Assembly: GCA_050050615.1 (NCBI GenBank)
Contig: JASFTV010000138.1
Coordinates: 1 to 8,671 of the forward strand
Direction of reading: 5' to 3'
Length of the DNA stretch: 8,671 nucleotides
Source: JASFTV01 sp050050615
GTDB lineage: Bacteria; Desulfobacterota; DSM-4660; Desulfatiglandales; HGW-15
A program made the translations under genes and the position numbers. Below, in pieces: positions 5,573-8,671 of this stretch. The notes under the pieces were generated by a model. It did no database searches, had not been told where the DNA came from, and was given only the letters and a program-made list of their open reading frames with translations. The stretch's first letter is position 1, and every line of letters begins with the position of its first letter.

Positions 5573-6442
5573 TCAGACACTGCCCTTTTCCCGCTTTATA
5601 GCATCAATGACCTTGACCGTTTGCACCGCCTTCTTAACATTATGAACCCTCACGATATGTGCGCCATTCAAAATCCCCGCAGCAATTGCCGCCATCGTCC
5701 CCGTGTCTCTTTCATGGGGCTCTTTATTGAGAATATGACCCAGGAACGCCTTTCTGGAGGCTCCTAACAAAATAGGTCTTTCCAGAGATTGAAATTGACC
5801 TAGCTCCTTAATAATCTCTAGATTGTGATTAAACGTCTTCCCAAACCCAATGCCTGGATCCACGATGATCATTTCTTTTTCTATGCCACCTTCCACGGCA
5901 CGCTTGATCGCCTTTTCCAGAAAATTCATGACTTCAGGAATGAGGCGACCATAATTAGGACGATCTTGCATATCCGAAGGTGTTCCTTTCATGTGCATCA
6001 GAATCACGGGGACACCTGCCTCTGCACCGACCGAAATCATATCAGGGTCAAATCTGAGAGCGCTGATATCATTCATCATCGATGCACCAACCCGCAACGC
6101 CTCTCTGGCCACCTCTGCTTTAACGGTGTCTATACTGATAGGGATCTTGAGTTCTCCGCTCAAGGTTTGAATAACGGGGATGACGCGATCCATTTCCTCG
6201 TCTGCGGAGATACTCTCAGAATAAGGACGGGTTGATTCGCCCCCCACGTCGATCATGTCGGCGCCATCTTGCGCCATGGCGAGTCCATGTGCGATCGCCT
6301 TTTCTCTTTCAAAAAATTGGCCCCCGTCCGAAAAGGAATCGGGGGTCACATTTATGATGCCCATGATATGGGTTCTCTGGTTCAGGTCCAGAGAAAAATT
6401 CGACCACGCTATGGTGAATGCCTGTTTGAGGGCCTCGTTCAA
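5573..6442 (-). CDS. folP: Dihydropteroate synthase
   Basis: A 289-residue TIM-barrel enzyme that joins p-aminobenzoate to dihydropterin pyrophosphate in folate synthesis, the target of sulfonamides. Motifs in order: NVTPDSFSDGG at 31-41, GGESTRP at 67-73, SIDTVK at 103-108, ND at 124-125, DPGIGFGK at 195-202, GASRK at 227-231 and RVHNV at 265-269. It begins with TTG (6442-6440), overlapping the ftsH stop by 4 bases (TTGA). The next in-frame Met is residue 27, right before the first motif. E. coli FolP has about 20 residues before the same motif, so the TTG start fits better. Its ribosome-binding site (GAGG about 10 bases upstream) is weak, which suggests coupling to ftsH translation. ftsH-folP adjacency is a common arrangement. 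Confidence 0.96.
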   Translation of the reverse strand: MNEALKQAFTIAWSNFSLDLNQRTHIMGIINVTPDSFSDGGQFFEREKAIAHGLAMAQDGADMIDVGGESTRPYSESISADEEMDRVIPVIQTLSGELKIPISIDTVKAEVAREALRVGASMMNDISALRFDPDMISVGAEAGVPVILMHMKGTPSDMQDRPNYGRLIPEVMNFLEKAIKRAVEGGIEKEMIIVDPGIGFGKTFNHNLEIIKELGQFQSLERPILLGASRKAFLGHILNKEPHERDTGTMAAIAAGILNGAHIVRVHNVKKAVQTVKVIDAIKREKGSV

Positions 6443-8259
6443 GATGCTTTAGCCTCGGTTTCCTCCTTCACGGCGATACCCGTCTCTTTCATGATTTGAT
6501 CGATAGTTTTGGAATCAAGAGTCTCCTTTTCCAAAAGGGCATTGGCCATCCGATGGAGGGTGTCCAGATTATCTTTGATGAGCTGAGAGGTCTTATCATA
6601 AGCGCCGCTGACTATTTTCCTGACCTCATCATCTATCTTTTGAGCTGTCAGTTCGCTGTAATCCCTGTGCTGGGCAATTTCTCTTCCAAGAAAGATCTGT
6701 TCTTCCCTTTTGCCAAAAGTCAGGGGCCCAAGACTCTCACTCATGCCATAATCGCAGACCATCTTTCTGGCCAACTCTGAGGCCCTTTCGATATCATTAC
6801 CCGCTCCTGTTGTCTGAATGCCCAATACGGTCTCTTCAGCAGCCCTTCCGCCCATGAGGATGCATATATTGTTCAGCAAGTAGTCTTTGGGGTAGGTATG
6901 CTTCTCGTCTATTGGAAGCTGTTGCGTCAGGCCAAGGGCTCGCCCTCTAGGAATAATCGTGACTTTATGTATAGGATCCGTGCCGGGAAGGAGCTTGGCT
7001 ATGAGGGTGTGTCCTGACTCGTGATAGGCTGTTGACCTTTTCTCTTCCTCACTGATGATCATACTCTTTCGCTCAGTTCCCATCATGACCTTATCTTTGG
7101 CATCCTCAAAATCGAGCATCTCCACCCTCTCTTTTCCTCGCCTGGCAGCCATGAGAGCAGCTTCGTTCACCATATTTTCCAGGTCTGCGCCGGTAAATCC
7201 CGGGGTCCCCCTGGCAAGGGTGGCAGTTTCTACATTATCCGCAAGAAGGGTCTTTTTTACATGGACATTCAGAATTTGCTCTCTACCTTTTATGTCAGGA
7301 ACAGGAACGACCACCTGTCTGTCAAACCGACCCGGTCTCAACAGCGCCGGATCAAGGACATCCGGCCTGTTTGTCGCTGAAATCAGGATGACACCCTCAT
7401 TGGATTCAAAGCCGTCCATTTCCACCAGAAGCTGATTGAGGGTCTGCTCCCTCTCATCATGTCCGCCGCCCAGCCCTGCACCCCTGTGGCGACCGACCGC
7501 GTCTATCTCATCAATAAATATGATACAGGGAGCGTTCTTCTTACCCTGAATGAACAGATCCCGTACCCTCGAAGCGCCGACACCTACAAACATCTCCACA
7601 AAATCAGATCCGCTAATGCTGAAAAAGGGAACACCGGCCTCTCCCGCTATCGCTCTGGCCAGAAGGGTCTTGCCTGTCCCAGGAGCTCCCACCAAGAGGA
7701 CCCCTTTAGGGATTCTCCCCCCCAGCCTGGTAAACTTTTTAGGATCTCTTAGAAACTCAATGACTTCCTCCAGTTCGTCTTTCGCCTCATCGATGCCGGC
7801 CACATCATCAAAGGTCACCTTTTCTTGGGACTCCGTCATAAGTCTCGCTCGGCTTTTTCCAAAGGATAAGGCCTTACCGCCTCCTACCTGCATCTGGCGC
7901 ATAAAGAATATCCACACACCGATCAGCAAGAGCATGGGCACCCAGGAAAGAAAAACTTGGAACCAGGACGAATCTTCCTCTGGTTTGGCAGTTATTTTGA
8001 TCCCTTTGCTCCTCAGCAACTTTATCAGTTCAGGGTCCTTCGGTGCGAAGGTCCTGAAAGGGCCCTGCGAAGATATCCCAGAAATATTATCGCCCTGGAT
8101 GGTCACCTGCATGACGCTTCCGTTTTCCACGAGACCCAAGAAATCGCTGTAGCTGACCGGCGTGGTGCTTCTCTGGGGCTGTTTAAATATCTGAAACAGC
8201 ATGATCATCATCAAGCTGATGACCAGCCATAGAGCAATGTTTTTATAAAATGGACTCAA
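6439..8259 (-). CDS. ftsH: ATP-dependent zinc metalloprotease FtsH
   Basis: A 606-residue membrane-bound AAA+ protease that degrades damaged membrane proteins and selected regulators. Transmembrane helix 1 is at about 8-24 and helix 2 at about 100-120, with the short FtsH extracellular domain between. The AAA+ module has Walker A GAPGTGKT at 191-198, pore residues FVGVG at 224-228, Walker B CIIFIDEID at 245-253, and the second region of homology with R308 and R311. The peptidase has HESGH at 413-417 and the third zinc ligand Asp489 in GAGNDIERA. The start is TTG (8259-8257), with a perfect AGGAGG 8 bases upstream; an in-frame TAA 16 bases before it rules out any earlier start. The next Met (17) would cut into helix 1. 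The C-terminus is slightly short compared with E. coli (644). Confidence 0.98.
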   Translation of the reverse strand: MSPFYKNIALWLVISLMMIMLFQIFKQPQRSTTPVSYSDFLGLVENGSVMQVTIQGDNISGISSQGPFRTFAPKDPELIKLLRSKGIKITAKPEEDSSWFQVFLSWVPMLLLIGVWIFFMRQMQVGGGKALSFGKSRARLMTESQEKVTFDDVAGIDEAKDELEEVIEFLRDPKKFTRLGGRIPKGVLLVGAPGTGKTLLARAIAGEAGVPFFSISGSDFVEMFVGVGASRVRDLFIQGKKNAPCIIFIDEIDAVGRHRGAGLGGGHDEREQTLNQLLVEMDGFESNEGVILISATNRPDVLDPALLRPGRFDRQVVVPVPDIKGREQILNVHVKKTLLADNVETATLARGTPGFTGADLENMVNEAALMAARRGKERVEMLDFEDAKDKVMMGTERKSMIISEEEKRSTAYHESGHTLIAKLLPGTDPIHKVTIIPRGRALGLTQQLPIDEKHTYPKDYLLNNICILMGGRAAEETVLGIQTTGAGNDIERASELARKMVCDYGMSESLGPLTFGKREEQIFLGREIAQHRDYSELTAQKIDDEVRKIVSGAYDKTSQLIKDNLDTLHRMANALLEKETLDSKTIDQIMKETGIAVKEETEAKAS

Positions 8260-8285
8260 AGGAACAACCTCCTCTTACCTTTCAT
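8256..8285 (-). CDS. Possible 9-residue leader ORF overlapping the ftsH start
   Basis: ATG at 8285-8283, then nine codons (MKGKRRLFL) ending in a TGA that overlaps the ftsH TTG start as TTGA. Its tandem AGG AGG codons are the ftsH ribosome-binding site itself. It has no obvious ribosome-binding site of its own. Translational coupling is possible, but such a short ORF can arise by chance. Confidence 0.2.
   Translation of the reverse strand: MKGKRRLFL
8268..8273 (-). promoter_or_regulatory. Ribosome-binding site of ftsH
   Basis: AGGAGG on the minus strand, 8 bases before the TTG at 8259. It fixes the unusual start codon of ftsH. Confidence 0.85.
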
Positions 8286-8487
8286 ATGTAACAACACTGC
8301 TGTCCAAAATAAATGGAAAACACGCTTCTAAACGAGCTAAATGCCTGTATTTACAAGATGCCCCGCGGTGCCTAAAATTCAGCTTCCCATAAGAAAGTAG
8401 ACCCTTATGACTCGCACGAAGCACCGATTCGTTTTTGGACAAGAATGACTTAATAATTATAATTACATTTTTGCAAAATTCTATCAT
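8275..8487 (-). CDS. Doubtful 70-codon ORF in the ftsH leader
   Basis: Runs from ATG 8487-8485 to TAA 8277-8275, inside the predicted ftsH transcript. It is in the same frame as ftsH, separated from it by the TAA and five codons. The product has a Lys/Ile/Asn-rich start and a His/Cys/Arg-rich second half and matches no domain I know. There is no ribosome-binding site at a usable distance. It may simply be leader DNA, or a shadow of a dispersed non-coding repeat. Confidence 0.15.
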   Translation of the reverse strand: MIEFCKNVIIIIKSFLSKNESVLRASHKGLLSYGKLNFRHRGASCKYRHLARLEACFPFILDSSVVTYER

Positions 8488-8565
8488 TCTTTGAAATATT
8501 TGTCTCTTTTTAAGTCGATGCCTTTTTTCGCATTTACAAATCCATTATAGGCATCTTGTGAATAC
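8347..8565. repeat. 16-bp inverted repeat bracketing the ftsH leader
   Basis: GTATTTACAAGATGCC at 8347-8362 is matched on the opposite strand at 8550-8565 with one mismatch (15 of 16). The arms are 187 bases apart. The right arm coincides with the spacer of the ftsH promoter. The arms could be ends of a small non-autonomous element or a divided binding site. No target-site duplication is evident. Confidence 0.45.
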
Positions 8566-8572
8566 CTGTCAA
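8544..8572 (-). promoter_or_regulatory. Perfect-consensus sigma70 promoter upstream of ftsH
   Basis: On the minus strand, TTGACA (8572-8567), a spacer of exactly 17 bases, then TATAAT (8549-8544). Transcription would start near 8537 and run toward ftsH, leaving a leader of about 280 bases. It most likely drives ftsH-folP-coaX-ldcA. The long leader leaves room for an untranslated control element or a small RNA. I see no other gene between this promoter and the window edge at 8671. Confidence 0.8.
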
Positions 8573-8671
8573 AACATCGGGATTTTCCTCGCTAGAGCAA
8601 ATAGGGGAGGATTTTATAGCTTGATATATTTGTTATCTTGGGATAATCGTTTCTGACAGATTTCATTCTGG

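Noticed and set aside
7550..8152. 200-codon plus-strand ORF opposite ftsH
   Set aside because: It is the antisense shadow of a fully conserved ftsH and has no domain or ribosome-binding site.
8580..8671. End of an upstream gene at the right edge (minus strand)
   Set aside because: Two frames stay open for roughly 18 to 24 codons, but neither has recognisable content, so no gene can be supported.

Overview
The window reads as a housekeeping stretch of a Gram-negative chromosome. All confident genes lie on the minus strand, so transcription runs from high to low coordinates. An outer membrane is implied by a complete set of Mla lipid-transport proteins. The Mla set carried as one cluster together with mlaA, and an ftsH-folP operon, suggest a deltaproteobacterium (Desulfobacterota and relatives). 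That placement is an inference from gene order and protein style, not from a marker gene.

Right part (8671 to about 8256). A textbook sigma70 promoter (TTGACA, 17 bp, TATAAT) lies about 280 bases before ftsH. It is followed by a long leader with two doubtful small ORFs and a 16-bp inverted repeat around it. Translation of ftsH begins at a TTG behind a perfect AGGAGG.

Central operon (8259 to 3811): ftsH (membrane AAA+ zinc protease), folP (dihydropteroate synthase), coaX (type III pantothenate kinase), ldcA (LD-carboxypeptidase, S66). ftsH/folP and coaX/ldcA overlap by 4 bases, and three of the four genes use TTG or GTG starts. The genes serve membrane protein quality control, folate and CoA cofactor supply, and murein recycling.

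Gap (3810 to 3372). About 440 bases without a convincing gene. It holds three back-to-back hairpins, an imperfect 16-bp direct repeat, and a cluster of five GATGC/GCATC motifs 53 to 115 bases before mlaE.

Left operon (3371 to 1, running off the edge): mlaE (permease), mlaF (ATPase), mlaD (MCE substrate-binding protein), a 39-residue membrane-like small ORF, mlaC (periplasmic lipid carrier), and the N-terminal part of mlaA (outer-membrane component). Together these would move phospholipids between the inner and outer membranes. No mlaB (STAS subunit) is present in the visible part. The small ORF between mlaD and mlaC, the long acidic N-terminal extension of MlaA without a lipobox, the 12-bp duplication in mlaE and the homopolymer cluster at the end of mlaF are the least ordinary coding features.

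I see no CRISPR array, tRNA, rRNA, insertion sequence or phage gene. I did not find a convincing new multi-gene system. The best candidates for something undescribed are the small Mla-operon ORF and the hairpin array.
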